A DNA stretch of 64,000 nt from positions 6,954-70,953 of the forward strand of contig MLAV02000024.1 in NCBI GenBank assembly GCA_001870995.2, read 5' to 3'. The notes beneath the pieces were generated by a model. It searched no databases and was not told the DNA's origin. It saw only the letters and a program-made list of their open reading frames with translations. Below, piece by piece: positions 1 to 9,409 of the stretch. The DNA comes from Chitinophaga sp. CB10. Its GTDB lineage: Bacteria; Bacteroidota; Bacteroidia; Chitinophagales; Chitinophagaceae. The position numbers and the translations under genes are program-made. The first letter of the stretch is position 1. Every line of letters begins with the position of its first letter.

Positions 1-3000
1 CTGCCTGCAAAACCACCTGCGCAATCATTTTTTGTAAATGACTGACTAATTGCATCACTTCGATAAATTTGTCCAGGCGCCGAGGGCGTATTATATGAAT
101 ATTCAAACTTCTTCAGAATATTTTTGTGGATATCCCTGATTTGCATCAAGCGCAGGAAATCATCATACTCATATTTAGCAATAAGGCCTTTCGAATCACT
201 TGTACTTGTAACACCCACAAGTGGTTTAGCAGTAAAAGTAGTCATAATTGCATCTGTGGGAAATACTCTTACTTCATCGATCTTTATAGCAGAAATGACT
301 TTCGGCCCAAAATAGGGCTCCTGGTGGAGCTCCCACTTATTACCATTTGATGTCCAATAAGAAAGGGTGAAAGTACGCCCGGAATTCGTTGGGATGGTAA
401 AGGGAATAGTAAAATTGCCAGCAAAGACTTTATCACCTGTTACAGCTTCCGGATCAGCAATGCCTGTGGCATCTTCAAAACTAGTATAATAAACCTCTTC
501 AAGACGCGCATTTTCCACAACTGCGGTAGGCTGGTGCAGTTGTTTGCTATCCCAGATAAGGCTGTTTAGAGGTTTGTTTTTAAATTTGACTTCTGTCACA
601 TTTCCCTGATAGTTGTATTTTTCGAAAGTGATATCCTCAGTAAGGCCGGGAACGCGATATAATATGGCGGGATTAAACGCACCAACTGAGGATTCAGGTG
701 TAAGTCCCAATGGCGCGGATAAGATGCTTGAAGGTCTTACAATATTATCGAATGCAGCAAAACTAGTTACAAAGGCATTCGTGAGGAACCAGTTTCCATT
801 TTTGAATAGCCAATCTTCCTTTGATACCATCTTATGCCCGTTATACAAGAGTGTATTTGGAGGAAATACACTCTGATCATAATTATTTACATAATAATAT
901 CTTGACTCGTAAGTTTCACCTCTACTATTAAATGTTCGTTGTTTCGCTAGTTGATAATTATCCAGATAGTAGGTATATTCCACCACCTGCTCAATAGTGC
1001 CACTTGCTGTAAACTCTTTCGTAGTTCTTTTAGTTAACTCAGACCGGCCAAAAATCCAGTAAAATCTTCTGGCCCCAAATACTGTATTTTGTCGTGTATC
1101 CTTATTGTCCGTCTGAACGGTATAAGTTAATAGATTTCTGCTATTATTATCACTGGGTCTTTCTTCATGATACTGATATTCATTATTAATTGTCTTTATT
1201 AATCTTCCTACACCATCAAACACTGAATCGGCTAAAGGCAGCCCCTGTTTCCACTCCAACGGTTGTTGTTGAACGTATGGATAATCATTAATTGCATTAG
1301 GCTCCCTTGCAAAGCTGGAAAATTCATGAACTGTATATCCAAGAGGGGTAGCAGCTTGGCTTTTAGTCACCGTAACACGTTTATAAATTACCGGACTCCC
1401 CTGATAGTAACTTAGCGACTGCGTTGGAGAAGAAATAAAGTTTACAAAATATAGAATACGAAGCTTGGGTAAAGTATTCATATCTCCTTCAGACCATTCC
1501 AAATGTGTATCATATGAGTACGAGTAATTTGGCATATTTTGTATATTCCCTGATGTAGGCCCATCAACGGCCGCATAGCTGTAACGAGTAACAATTGGTT
1601 CAGTTTTTACACCATCATAATCCTCAGTTTTAACAACTCTTAAACCACCCACGCTCCGCGGTACAGGATGAATCTTATAAGTATAAATTAACTTAATTTC
1701 ATAATTCGGATTAAGATTAGTGAAATAATCTCCAGTAAAGGAAACCTCATAGCTCTTATTTAAAGGTAACAGGAGATTTTCAAATACCCCTCCCTTTAAG
1801 CTCTCGGTGGGGCATATTATCGTTTTTGAGTAAGAAAGGTCTGTACTTCTAATGGTAACTTCAATATTTCCCCCTGTAGGAACCTGATTCTCTGTTTCAT
1901 CAGTATCCAATTCAAATGGACTATCACTTTGAATCGTTAAAGGTACTGTATCTGCCGACGCTCTGTCAGGTAATGCCAGACTTTTGAATAGCCCAGCTTC
2001 CTGTTTTACAAAATTGACGTTCTGAGTTGTTTGATTGTAAAAGTATTCCTCATTATACACATTATTACCTTCATAATACAACTTAGTGTATCCACCTGTC
2101 GGATATTTTATCTTTTCCAAAATACCTGCAATTGCAAAATTTGGGTCAGCATCCCGAATAGCCCCGCCAACATGCCCACCTGCAATCCCAATATTGGGAA
2201 TGTAAAATTCAGGAATTAAAGTAAGCGCTGTCTTTCCATTGTAATAACCCCAGTGATCTTGGGCTGTAGATCTACGACTAGGCAACATTTTATTATTATA
2301 TTCAAACTCATAAGGAGGCAACAGACCACCATTTTTATCAATTTGTTGTACGCGAAGTAATTTTAGTCGCTTACTGTAATCATTCGGTAAATCTGTTGGA
2401 ATAAAAGATACACAATCACTATTTATACAGGGTGAGTCGAAGTAATCATATGTAAGATTAAAATGTTTCTGTTGATCCTGATTTTTGATTATAATATCCG
2501 TAAGTGCTTTATCTCTTGTGTAGTCTAATCTGGCTAAATTATAAGCGAAATTTATTTTTGTATCATCCGGGAAATGCACTTCAGTTAATCGAATAGGTTC
2601 GTAAACAATAATCGGTGTGCTATGTATTATTCCACTATACGCTCCCCCCGAAGAACCATTGAAGTTATTTAGCTGATATCTACGCGACTCTGAAAACATT
2701 CCTTCGTATTCTAAAGGCCCTTGAAATTTTTCATATTTAAAAATAATGGTATCCTTTCTATCCGCAGAAATAATATAGTTCAGATACCAATTGGAAGTAA
2801 AATGTCTGGCTTCGGCGCCGTTCACTCCAATTGGCTCAAACATGCTGCCTAAATCTTGATATTCTTTTACAGCAAATACATAATTTGTACCTGTATTATT
2901 ATCCACCACACGAAAAGTGTCTATTTCTCCTCCATGGAAATCATCAATATTTCCAACGAAACTTACTGCTAAGTTCTGCTGACTGATTAAATGAGCTTTT

Positions 3001-3608
3001 CTATCTTTTGTAAATATAAATTTGGCAGAGATACCAGGTGCGCTGATATTAAATATATCAGCCTGGCTATCCATATTCCTTTTCTCTATTTCATCCAGCA
3101 GTAAATAAGCCTGATGGTAGTTTCCCCATGTGATAGCCTGATTAATGGTTGGTTCATAAGCCGAATCTCCCCATACATAACTAAACAATTCGGGAACATG
3201 TGTTTCCAAATCTGGCAAAGCTTCTGTTATCAGATATCCTCCCGGCCGCTCATCAGGGGTACCATTCATGGCCCTGGATATAACACCACCTGCATCCAGC
3301 GCCCATCCAAGTCCCACATTAGATGCCATATCCTCTACCTTATATCCGCCAGCATGATAACGTAATTGGATATCTACATTCAGATTTTTTGAATCGTCTT
3401 TATAATTGAAGATGGGAACTGTAATTGATGGGATTCCAGTTGCCAAACCAACAGGAATGTCACCAAACTTACCAAGAGCGGCGGCGTTAGGCGTCGTAGG
3501 TATCGGCAGCTTCCATAATTCCTTTTTGTAAGATGGTTCATTTGTCTGGGCTTCAGTAATAACATAAGTTAACAACAATCCTAAGACCAGCGTGATTCTT
3601 TTCAACAT
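1..3608 (-). CDS. RHS-like secreted protein with DUF5977-like C-terminus, 3' end outside window
   Basis: An open frame of 1202 codons runs without a stop from an ATG at 3608 to the window edge. The N-terminus is a signal peptide (MLKRITLVLGLLLTYVITEA, cut before Q). It then has the pattern of large Bacteroidota RHS/YD-type surface proteins: a start like 'AALGKFGDIPVGLATGIPSI', then 'VGLGWALDAGGVISR', and a late stretch 'SDSKGLIAKYEYDDFLRLMQIRD' resembling one YD repeat. The last visible residues, SFTKNDCAGGFAG, look like the start of a DUF5977-type repeat (from memory of that family). The function cannot be read from this; such proteins are often polymorphic toxins or cell-surface proteins, and the toxic tip, if any, lies outside the window. 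Codon use is clearly more AT-rich than in the neighbouring genes, which suggests separate acquisition. Confidence 0.8.
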   Translation of the reverse strand, partial: MLKRITLVLGLLLTYVITEAQTNEPSYKKELWKLPIPTTPNAAALGKFGDIPVGLATGIPSITVPIFNYKDDSKNLNVDIQLRYHAGGYKVEDMASNVGLGWALDAGGVISRAMNGTPDERPGGYLITEALPDLETHVPELFSYVWGDSAYEPTINQAITWGNYHQAYLLLDEIEKRNMDSQADIFNISAPGISAKFIFTKDRKAHLISQQNLAVSFVGNIDDFHGGEIDTFRVVDNNTGTNYVFAVKEYQDLGSMFEPIGVNGAEARHFTSNWYLNYIISADRKDTIIFKYEKFQGPLEYEGMFSESRRYQLNNFNGSSGGAYSGIIHSTPIIVYEPIRLTEVHFPDDTKINFAYNLARLDYTRDKALTDIIIKNQDQQKHFNLTYDYFDSPCINSDCVSFIPTDLPNDYSKRLKLLRVQQIDKNGGLLPPYEFEYNNKMLPSRRSTAQDHWGYYNGKTALTLIPEFYIPNIGIAGGHVGGAIRDADPNFAIAGILEKIKYPTGGYTKLYYEGNNVYNEEYFYNQTTQNVNFVKQEAGLFKSLALPDRASADTVPLTIQSDSPFELDTDETENQVPTGGNIEVTIRSTDLSYSKTIICPTESLKGGVFENLLLPLNKSYEVSFTGDYFTNLNPNYEIKLIYTYKIHPVPRSVGGLRVVKTEDYDGVKTEPIVTRYSYAAVDGPTSGNIQNMPNYSYSYDTHLEWSEGDMNTLPKLRILYFVNFISSPTQSLSYYQGSPVIYKRVTVTKSQAATPLGYTVHEFSSFAREPNAINDYPYVQQQPLEWKQGLPLADSVFDGVGRLIKTINNEYQYHEERPSDNNSRNLLTYTVQTDNKDTRQNTVFGARRFYWIFGRSELTKRTTKEFTASGTIEQVVEYTYYLDNYQLAKQRTFNSRGETYESRYYYVNNYDQSVFPPNTLLYNGHKMVSKEDWLFKNGNWFLTNAFVTSFAAFDNIVRPSSILSAPLGLTPESSVGAFNPAILYRVPGLTEDITFEKYNYQGNVTEVKFKNKPLNSLIWDSKQLHQPTAVVENARLEEVYYTSFEDATGIADPEAVTGDKVFAGNFTIPFTIPTNSGRTFTLSYWTSNGNKWELHQEPYFGPKVISAIKIDEVRVFPTDAIMTTFTAKPLVGVTSTSDSKGLIAKYEYDDFLRLMQIRDIHKNILKKFEYSYNTPSAPGQIYRSDAISQSFTKNDCAGGFAG

Positions 3609-3721
3609 AACAAATAGGTATAGATATTTTTTGGCAGCTTGACTAAATTAGGTCAGATGCTAAGTATCATTTTGGTTCTACAGCTTTACAATATATAGCT
3701 TCTTAAACGGCAGTATCCTCG

Positions 3722-3747
3722 AAAAAATGCCTATTTAAAAATAGGCA
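3722..3747 (-). terminator. Terminator-like hairpin upstream of the RHS-like gene
   Basis: On the minus strand, two perfect 9-bp arms (TGCCTATTT and AAATAGGCA) around a 2-nt centre are followed by six T. It lies 114 nt upstream of the RHS-like start and just downstream of a plausible promoter, so it may be a conditional terminator or a second stop for read-through from the upstream gene. Confidence 0.5.
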
Positions 3748-3763
3748 ACTTACTGTTAAAATT

Positions 3764-3793
3764 CAAAATAAATAAACACTCGACAAATTTCAA
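3764..3793 (-). promoter_or_regulatory. Candidate promoter for the RHS-like gene
   Basis: The minus strand reads TTG, 20 nt, then TATTTTG, one base short of the Bacteroidota -7 consensus TAnnTTTG. Transcription from here would meet the hairpin at 3722-3747 before reaching the gene. Confidence 0.4.
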
Positions 3794-3800
3794 TTCCTAT

Positions 3801-3824
3801 AAAAAAAGGGGCCTAAGCCCCTTT
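3801..3824 (-). terminator. Intrinsic terminator of the Gfo/Idh/MocA gene
   Basis: On the minus strand, stem GGGGC/GCCCC with a 4-nt loop, extended by A-T pairs, is followed by seven T. It begins a few bases after the stop codon at 3829. Confidence 0.85.
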
Positions 3825-3828
3825 CCCT

Positions 3829-5256
3829 TTATACCTTATAATACTGCTCCCAGCCCTTTCTAGGCGGAGGCCCTACTAATAATTCATTCGCACGTTTACT
3901 ACTCGTAATCACTTTCTTCTCCCTGTCAAACTGAATCTTCTCACCGGTCCACTGCGCAATTACGCCTAAGCAGAATACCTGGCTAAGCGGCCCTGCAATG
4001 GCGAATGGCGAACGGGTTTGCTCCTCGCCTTTACAAGCCTTCAGGAAGTTTTCAAAGTGGTTGGAAGGACTCTTCGGCACCTCTGGTAATTTACCTGCCA
4101 TTTCTTTCGCTTTTTCTTCCGGAATGATAGACAGGGTGCTACCGTGTGAACCGCCTTTGAAAGTCAGGTCTTTACTGTAAATGATTTTACCAGGGTTCAA
4201 TTTAGCTGGCTTTATCGGACCATTGCTTGGCGGCGGGATATTTGGATCGAGCCCCTGTACACCATAGCCTTCAGGGATCGGTGGCAGGTTATCCACACCA
4301 TCGTACCAGGTGATATCCAGTGCCGGCATGTTTCCTCTCTTAGGGAATTTGAAAGCCAGCGTGGTGCTCATCGGGTAGAAGAAATTATTATGACCGGTGA
4401 GTTTAATCGGATCTACCTCGTACGGCAAGCCCAGGTTCAGGAACTGATGCGCTGTATCGATGATGTGCGCGCCCCAGTCGCCCAGTGCGCCCATGCCGAA
4501 ATCGAACCAGCAGCGCCATTGCCCGTTTACAAAGTCTTTATTATAGGAATGGCCTTGCGTGGTCATCTGCCATACGTTCCAGTCCAGTGTTGCTGGTACC
4601 GGTTCTGCCGGCGGGAACGACTTAATATTTGGATCCCAGCCATGCCAGCGGCGTGGGGAGTTCATGTGTGCGGTGATAGCAGTTACATCTTTAATAATAC
4701 CGGCTTCTGTCCAGGCTTTGAACTGGAAATAGTTGGCCTCGGAGTGGCCCTGGTTACCCATCTGGGTTACCACTTTAGGGTTCTTGCGGGCGGCCTTCAT
4801 CATCAGCTCCACTTCATTGAAGGTGCGGGCCATCGGTTTTTCCACATACACGTGTTTACCCAGGCCTATGGCCATCATGGTAATCGGGAAATGGGAGAAG
4901 TCAGGTACGCCGACAGATACGGCATCGATCTGGTTGCCCATCTTATCGAACATCTGGCGGAAGTCCTGGAAGCGTGGTACGTTAGGGAACATCTTCATGA
5001 CTTCGAGGGTATGGGGCGCGCCCATATCCACATCGCAAAGTGCTACAACGTTTGCCAGTCCGGTTTTATAGAGCGCCTGGGCGATCTCTCCTCCCCTGTT
5101 GCCAATACCAATGAAAGCGATATTTACTTTTTCGTTGGGCCCGATCTTACGGGTGTAAGGCTTCGCAGCGGCCATCAGCAGGCTGGGAGTGGCGGTTGCC
5201 AGGGTAGCCAGCGCTGCCTGTTTCAGGAAGCTCCTTCTTGAATCGTTATGGTTCAT
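3829..5256 (-). CDS. Tat-exported Gfo/Idh/MocA family oxidoreductase
   Basis: 475 residues. The twin-arginine signal (R7-R8 in SRRSFLKQAALA) predicts export of a folded, cofactor-loaded protein. The Rossmann motif GIGNRGG (about 50-56) binds NAD(P), and EKP at 139-141 is the conserved Gfo/Idh/MocA lysine motif. The C-terminal half fits the Bacteroidota secreted subgroup of about 430-480 residues acting on sugars or glycosides. The substrate cannot be read. The gene stands alone, with its own terminator and no recognisable partner enzyme. A large plus-strand frame over it is an antisense shadow. Confidence 0.88.
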   Translation of the reverse strand: MNHNDSRRSFLKQAALATLATATPSLLMAAAKPYTRKIGPNEKVNIAFIGIGNRGGEIAQALYKTGLANVVALCDVDMGAPHTLEVMKMFPNVPRFQDFRQMFDKMGNQIDAVSVGVPDFSHFPITMMAIGLGKHVYVEKPMARTFNEVELMMKAARKNPKVVTQMGNQGHSEANYFQFKAWTEAGIIKDVTAITAHMNSPRRWHGWDPNIKSFPPAEPVPATLDWNVWQMTTQGHSYNKDFVNGQWRCWFDFGMGALGDWGAHIIDTAHQFLNLGLPYEVDPIKLTGHNNFFYPMSTTLAFKFPKRGNMPALDITWYDGVDNLPPIPEGYGVQGLDPNIPPPSNGPIKPAKLNPGKIIYSKDLTFKGGSHGSTLSIIPEEKAKEMAGKLPEVPKSPSNHFENFLKACKGEEQTRSPFAIAGPLSQVFCLGVIAQWTGEKIQFDREKKVITSSKRANELLVGPPPRKGWEQYYKV

Positions 5257-5379
5257 AGCGTGGTTTATTGATTGCTTCCCCCAAAATATAAAAAAGGCTT
5301 TGCAATCGAAAGCATAAACGAAAAAAAGGTAAAAACTTTACATGGGCGGTTAAGGAAGTATCAGCGAACCGGGGGTTTT

Positions 5380-5895
5380 GGGGATGAATGAGGCTCGGAG
5401 GGTGCAGTAGGAGCACGGAGAAGTGCGGTACAGCGGCATGGAGAAATGCATTGGGGAGACCTTGGGAGTGTAGTGAGGAGGCGCGGAGGTGCGCAGTGAG
5501 GAGGATCGGAGATTTGCCGTGAGGAGGGACGGAAGTGTAAGGTGAGGAAGAATGGAGGTGTGCGGTGAGGAGGATCGGAGACGTGCAGTGAGGAGGAACG
5601 CAGATGTGCAGTCAGGAAACCAGGGTGTGCAGTCAGGAAACCAGGGAAGTGCGAAGAACGCAGGTATGCCGTCAGGAAGAACGCAGGCGCGCGGTATAGA
5701 AAAACGGAAGTGTGCAGGAGGTCAGGGAAGTAAGGAAGATCGCACGTATGCCGTCAGGAAGAACGCAGGCGCGCGGTATAGAAAAACGGAAGTGTGCAGT
5801 GAGGAGGCCAGGGAAGTAAGGAAGAACACAGGTATGCCGTCAGTAAGAACACAGGCGCGCGGTGTAGAAAAACCACTGTGTGCAGTTAAAAGACC
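5380..5895. repeat. Degenerate purine-rich minisatellite
   Basis: About 18 imperfect units of 21-24 nt, of the type GTGCAGTGAGGAGGAACGGAG, run head to tail. They are overlaid by a longer period: a 54-nt stretch at 5664-5717 recurs exactly at 5746-5799 (offset 82) and imperfectly from 5832 (offset 86). The plus strand is almost all A and G. A plus-strand frame at 5552-6151 is open only because of the repeat; it has no homologue-like features and runs into aroC. No hairpin-spacer pattern is present, so it is not a CRISPR array. The 5257-5380 stretch holds the start region of the oxidoreductase gene and nothing else recognised. Confidence 0.8.
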
Positions 5896-5971
5896 AGCTA
5901 ACTCCCGTCCAAAACCACAGCCACGTCCCCCCCTGACGCCCGGCCCCCCCACAACCACAAAAAACCCACAC

Positions 5972-5997
5972 AAAAAAAGCCGACCCTCCCGGCCGGC
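5972..5997 (-). terminator. Intrinsic terminator of the aromatic operon
   Basis: On the minus strand, a 7-bp stem (GCCGGCC with GGTCGGC, one G-U pair) and a 5-nt loop are followed by seven T, 36 nt after the aroC stop. Confidence 0.8.
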
Positions 5998-6033
5998 TCT
6001 CTCTGCTAATAACTTCTCTAATCCCCACAGCAA

Positions 6034-7035
6034 TCACCCCTGCTTAAACACCCGCGGCCTCCGCTGCTCCAGCAGCATGAAATCCGCCAGCACCATCGCA
6101 GTCACCGCTTCCAGCACCACCGGCACACGCAACGCTATACACAAATCATGACGCCCCTTCACACTAAACGTTTCCACTTCCCCGCTCTTAATATTCAACG
6201 TCTGCTGCTCCTTAGGCGTGCTGGACGTCGGCTTCACGGCTATACGAAAAACCAGCGGGTTGCCGTTGGTAATCCCGCCAACCACACCGCCGGCATGATT
6301 GGTAGCCGTTTTACCGGTTTTATCCACAATAGGATCGTTGTGTTCCAGGCCTTTCATCTTCGCGGCGGCAAAGCCGGCGCCGAATTCAATGCCCTTGATG
6401 GCAGGAATGGCAAATACGGCATGGGCCAGGTTCGACTCCAAAGAATCAAAGAAAGGCTCGCCCAATCCAATCGGTAAACCTTCTACCCTGCACTCTACAA
6501 TACCGCCTACGGAATCCTTCGCCGCAATAGCCGCTTCCAGGCCCGCTTCCGGATCAGGATTACCACCCACTTCCGTAATATAGGCACTCACTTTTACGCT
6601 GTCGCCGAGTATCTTTTTGGCAATCACGCCAGCCGCCACCAGGTTCAGCGTAAGGCGACCGCTAAAATGCCCGCCGCCACGGTAATCCTCGAAACCGCCG
6701 AACTTCTCGGTGGCTACAAAGTCGGCATGGCCGGGCCGCGGAAACTCCCGCAGCTTCTCATAATCTGTACTGCGGGTGTTGTTGTTTTCAAACATAATCG
6801 TCACCGGAGCGCCGGTCGTATGATCGTTGAAAACGCCTGATTTCAGGAACGGAAGATCCTCTTCCTTACGGGGAGTAGTGCCTCTTGAGCCGCCTTTGCG
6901 CCTTTCCAGGTCTGCCAGGAAATCTTCCTGCTTCAGGGAAATACCGGCAGGCACCCCGTCGATATTCACACCAACGCTGGCCCCATGGGATTCTCCGAAT
7001 ACATTAACCCTGAATAATCTGCCAAAACTGTTCAC
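6034..7035 (-). CDS. aroC: Chorismate synthase
   Basis: 333 residues. Catalyses 5-enolpyruvylshikimate-3-phosphate to chorismate with reduced FMN, the last step of the shikimate pathway. Family signatures: the start MNSFGRLFRVNVFGESHGASVGV, the RRKGGSRGTTPRKEED stretch, and RPGHADFVATEKFGGFEDYRGGGHFSGR (about 100-127) for FMN and substrate. It is slightly shorter than the enterobacterial enzyme (361) but covers the whole fold. Last gene of the operon, 36 nt after aroA, with a terminator behind it. Confidence 0.95.
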   Translation of the reverse strand: MNSFGRLFRVNVFGESHGASVGVNIDGVPAGISLKQEDFLADLERRKGGSRGTTPRKEEDLPFLKSGVFNDHTTGAPVTIMFENNNTRSTDYEKLREFPRPGHADFVATEKFGGFEDYRGGGHFSGRLTLNLVAAGVIAKKILGDSVKVSAYITEVGGNPDPEAGLEAAIAAKDSVGGIVECRVEGLPIGLGEPFFDSLESNLAHAVFAIPAIKGIEFGAGFAAAKMKGLEHNDPIVDKTGKTATNHAGGVVGGITNGNPLVFRIAVKPTSSTPKEQQTLNIKSGEVETFSVKGRHDLCIALRVPVVLEAVTAMVLADFMLLEQRRPRVFKQG

Positions 7036-7071
7036 ACACTAATTTTTAAAGATGAATATTGTTGATGATCC

Positions 7072-8340
7072 TTAAGCATTCACTGCTACGGCTACCTTAC
7101 CGCCTATGGTCTGCAGGTGGTCGTAGAACTCAGGGTATGACTTATTGATCGCTTCTGCATTTTCAATTACTACCGGCGCATCTGCCGTCAACGCGGCTAC
7201 CGCACAGGCCATGGCAATACGGTGGTCATTATGCGAGCTCACCGTAGCGCCTTTGATACCGGTACCGCCATGCACCAGCATCTCATCGCCGTTGAGGTCA
7301 ATCTGAATGCCCATTTTACCAAACTCCTGCTGCAGCGTAATGCCACGGTCGCTCTCCTTGTGCGCCAAACGGCTCACACCAAGTATTTTCGTAGTGCCCT
7401 TACAGTTAGCAGCCAGCGCTACCAGCGGCGGAAACAGGTCCGGACAATCAGTAGCGTCAAACTCGAAAGCCTTCAACCCGTCCTTTTCAATATTGATGGT
7501 AAACATGCCTGGCAACAGGTAAGCGCCCGCGCTGCGCAACGCATCCAAAATAGCCTTGTCGGACTGCGCAGAAGCCGTGTTAAGGTGATGCACCTCCGCT
7601 TTACCCGCCACCGCAGCGGCTACCAGCAAAAAGGCAGCGCCGCTCCAGTCGCCTTCCACGGTATAATCCTTTGCCTGGTACTGTTGCTTTTTACCGAAAT
7701 GGAAGGTCTCAAAATTTTCCTGCTGAACGTTCACTCCAAAGTGAGCCATCAGCTGCAAGGTTAACGCAATGTAAGGTTTGCTCTTCAGGTCCTGCACCGT
7801 GATGGTTACATTTTCCGCATTGGCGCCATACGCCATCAGCAAACCTGTTAAAAACTGGGAACTCAGGCTGCCATCGATGGTAATATCCTTCGGTTGCAGC
7901 GGCCCCTGTATGTGTAAAGGCAGCTTGCCCTCGCGGGAGGTGATCTTCACGCCCAGCTGAGGCAGCACCTCTTCAAAAAAGTTCATCGGGCGGGTCGTCA
8001 AACTACCATGCCCGTTAATCGTGATCGGCTGAGATGCCAGCGCCGCAATCGGCGTGAACATGCGGATGCCCAAACCGGACTCCCCGCAGTTGATCTCATC
8101 AAAACGCGGCTGTATGCCATTGCTGCTGATCTCAATCAGGTCAGCCTTACGGATTACCGTGGCGCCGAGCTTTTCGGCCACATCCAGCGCTGCCAGGCAA
8201 TCGTTGCTCAGGCCGGGATTGCGGATAATGCTTTTTCCATTTGCCAGCAGCGCAGCTGCTACCGCGCGCTGCATGGCGCTTTTTGATGGATTGGCCGTAA
8301 CCGTTCCGGAAATGCTGGCGGGTGATACAGTAACTTGCAT
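7072..8340 (-). CDS. aroA: 3-phosphoshikimate 1-carboxyvinyltransferase (EPSP synthase)
   Basis: 422 residues, the usual length. Joins shikimate-3-phosphate and phosphoenolpyruvate. The N-terminal NPSKSAMQRAVAAALLANG carries the substrate-binding lysine. SGLGIRMFTPIAAL, the repeated beta-alpha-beta units and a late HNDHRIAMACAVAAL (DHR motif) are typical of the family. Sixth gene of the operon, 37 nt after aroB. Confidence 0.95.
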   Translation of the reverse strand: MQVTVSPASISGTVTANPSKSAMQRAVAAALLANGKSIIRNPGLSNDCLAALDVAEKLGATVIRKADLIEISSNGIQPRFDEINCGESGLGIRMFTPIAALASQPITINGHGSLTTRPMNFFEEVLPQLGVKITSREGKLPLHIQGPLQPKDITIDGSLSSQFLTGLLMAYGANAENVTITVQDLKSKPYIALTLQLMAHFGVNVQQENFETFHFGKKQQYQAKDYTVEGDWSGAAFLLVAAAVAGKAEVHHLNTASAQSDKAILDALRSAGAYLLPGMFTINIEKDGLKAFEFDATDCPDLFPPLVALAANCKGTTKILGVSRLAHKESDRGITLQQEFGKMGIQIDLNGDEMLVHGGTGIKGATVSSHNDHRIAMACAVAALTADAPVVIENAEAINKSYPEFYDHLQTIGGKVAVAVNA

Positions 8341-8377
8341 ATAATTCGTATAGCCGTTTTAGTTAGTTAGAAAAATT

Positions 8378-9403
8378 TTACAACTGCTCCATCATAGTCC
8401 TCAACTCCGTGATAGGAACCGCCTTCGTCGTCGCCTTCCCTATCGTCTCCAGCAGCACAAAGTGAATATCGTTCTTCTCCCGCTTCTTGTCCAGCTTAAA
8501 GATGTCATACACGGCATCCTTATCTGAAGTAAAAGCAACCGGCAGCTGGTAATCCATAATCAGTTTAATCAGCCGGAGGGTTTGCTCTTTGGGGAAGCCC
8601 ATCAATTGCTCGGAGAAACGCGCCGCAGCCACCATACCGATCGCCACCGCCTTTCCGTGCGCAATATGCTCCAGCTTTTCCACCGCATGCCCCAGGGTAT
8701 GCCCGAAGTTCAGCCAGCGGCGGGGGCCCGTTTCAAATTCATCTTCCAGCACCACTTTGGTTTTCGCGTCCACTGACTTTTCCACCAGGTACTGCAGTAC
8801 TTCCACATCGCGGGCCAAAGCTTTCTCCTTGTGCTGTTCCAAATAATCAAACAACGCCGCATCCATGATGCAGGCATATTTAATGATCTCCGCAAAACCG
8901 TTATGCCATTCCTCATCCGGCATGGTTAACGGTAACGTATAATCGAAGAGGATAAATTCAGGCTGCGTGATCGTACCCAGGAGGTTTTTCTGCTTACCGT
9001 GGCTCACCCCGTTCTTACCGCCAATGCTGGCATCTACCTGCGCCAGTAAGGTAGTAGGAACAAAGCCGAAAGGAATCCCGCGCATGTAAATGCTGGCGGC
9101 AAACCCCGCCACGTCGGTCATCATCCCGCCGCCAATGCCTACCAGCGTAGTCTTGCGGTCGGCCTCAAAACCGATGAGCCCATCGATGATCTGCTCCACC
9201 GTCTGCATGTTTTTCACCTCCTCGCCGGCGGCTACAACAATCTTTTTCCAGTCGTGCAACTTGTGCCCGTGGCGCCGCTCTACATTTTCGTCGATCACGA
9301 GTACGGAACGGTTTTTATCCACGTGGTTGCCCAGTTGCAGCAGGCTCTCGCCAAGGAAATAGCGGGAGGTCTGCTGCTTGAATTGGTGCGTTTGTATTTT
9401 CAT
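8378..9403 (-). CDS. aroB: 3-dehydroquinate synthase
   Basis: 341 residues. Converts DAHP to 3-dehydroquinate with NAD and a divalent metal. Visible signatures: GGGMMTDVAGFAAS (NAD site), VPTTLLAQVDASIGGKNGV, and NFGHTLGHAVE with metal-binding histidines. Starts 6 nt after the DAHP synthase gene, implying coupling of pathway steps one and two. Confidence 0.95.
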   Translation of the reverse strand: MKIQTHQFKQQTSRYFLGESLLQLGNHVDKNRSVLVIDENVERRHGHKLHDWKKIVVAAGEEVKNMQTVEQIIDGLIGFEADRKTTLVGIGGGMMTDVAGFAASIYMRGIPFGFVPTTLLAQVDASIGGKNGVSHGKQKNLLGTITQPEFILFDYTLPLTMPDEEWHNGFAEIIKYACIMDAALFDYLEQHKEKALARDVEVLQYLVEKSVDAKTKVVLEDEFETGPRRWLNFGHTLGHAVEKLEHIAHGKAVAIGMVAAARFSEQLMGFPKEQTLRLIKLIMDYQLPVAFTSDKDAVYDIFKLDKKREKNDIHFVLLETIGKATTKAVPITELRTMMEQL

Positions 9404-9409
9404 ACCTGC

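Noticed and set aside
4390..5241. 283-residue plus-strand frame over the Gfo/Idh/MocA gene
   Set aside because: Antisense shadow; the minus-strand gene has a Tat signal, Rossmann motif and EKP motif.
5380..5895. CRISPR array
   Set aside because: Units are contiguous and degenerate, without constant repeats separated by unique spacers, and no cas genes are near.
5552..6151. 199-residue plus-strand frame
   Set aside because: Open only because the minisatellite lacks stops; repetitive Arg/Lys/Gly-rich product that crosses the aroC terminator and the end of aroC.
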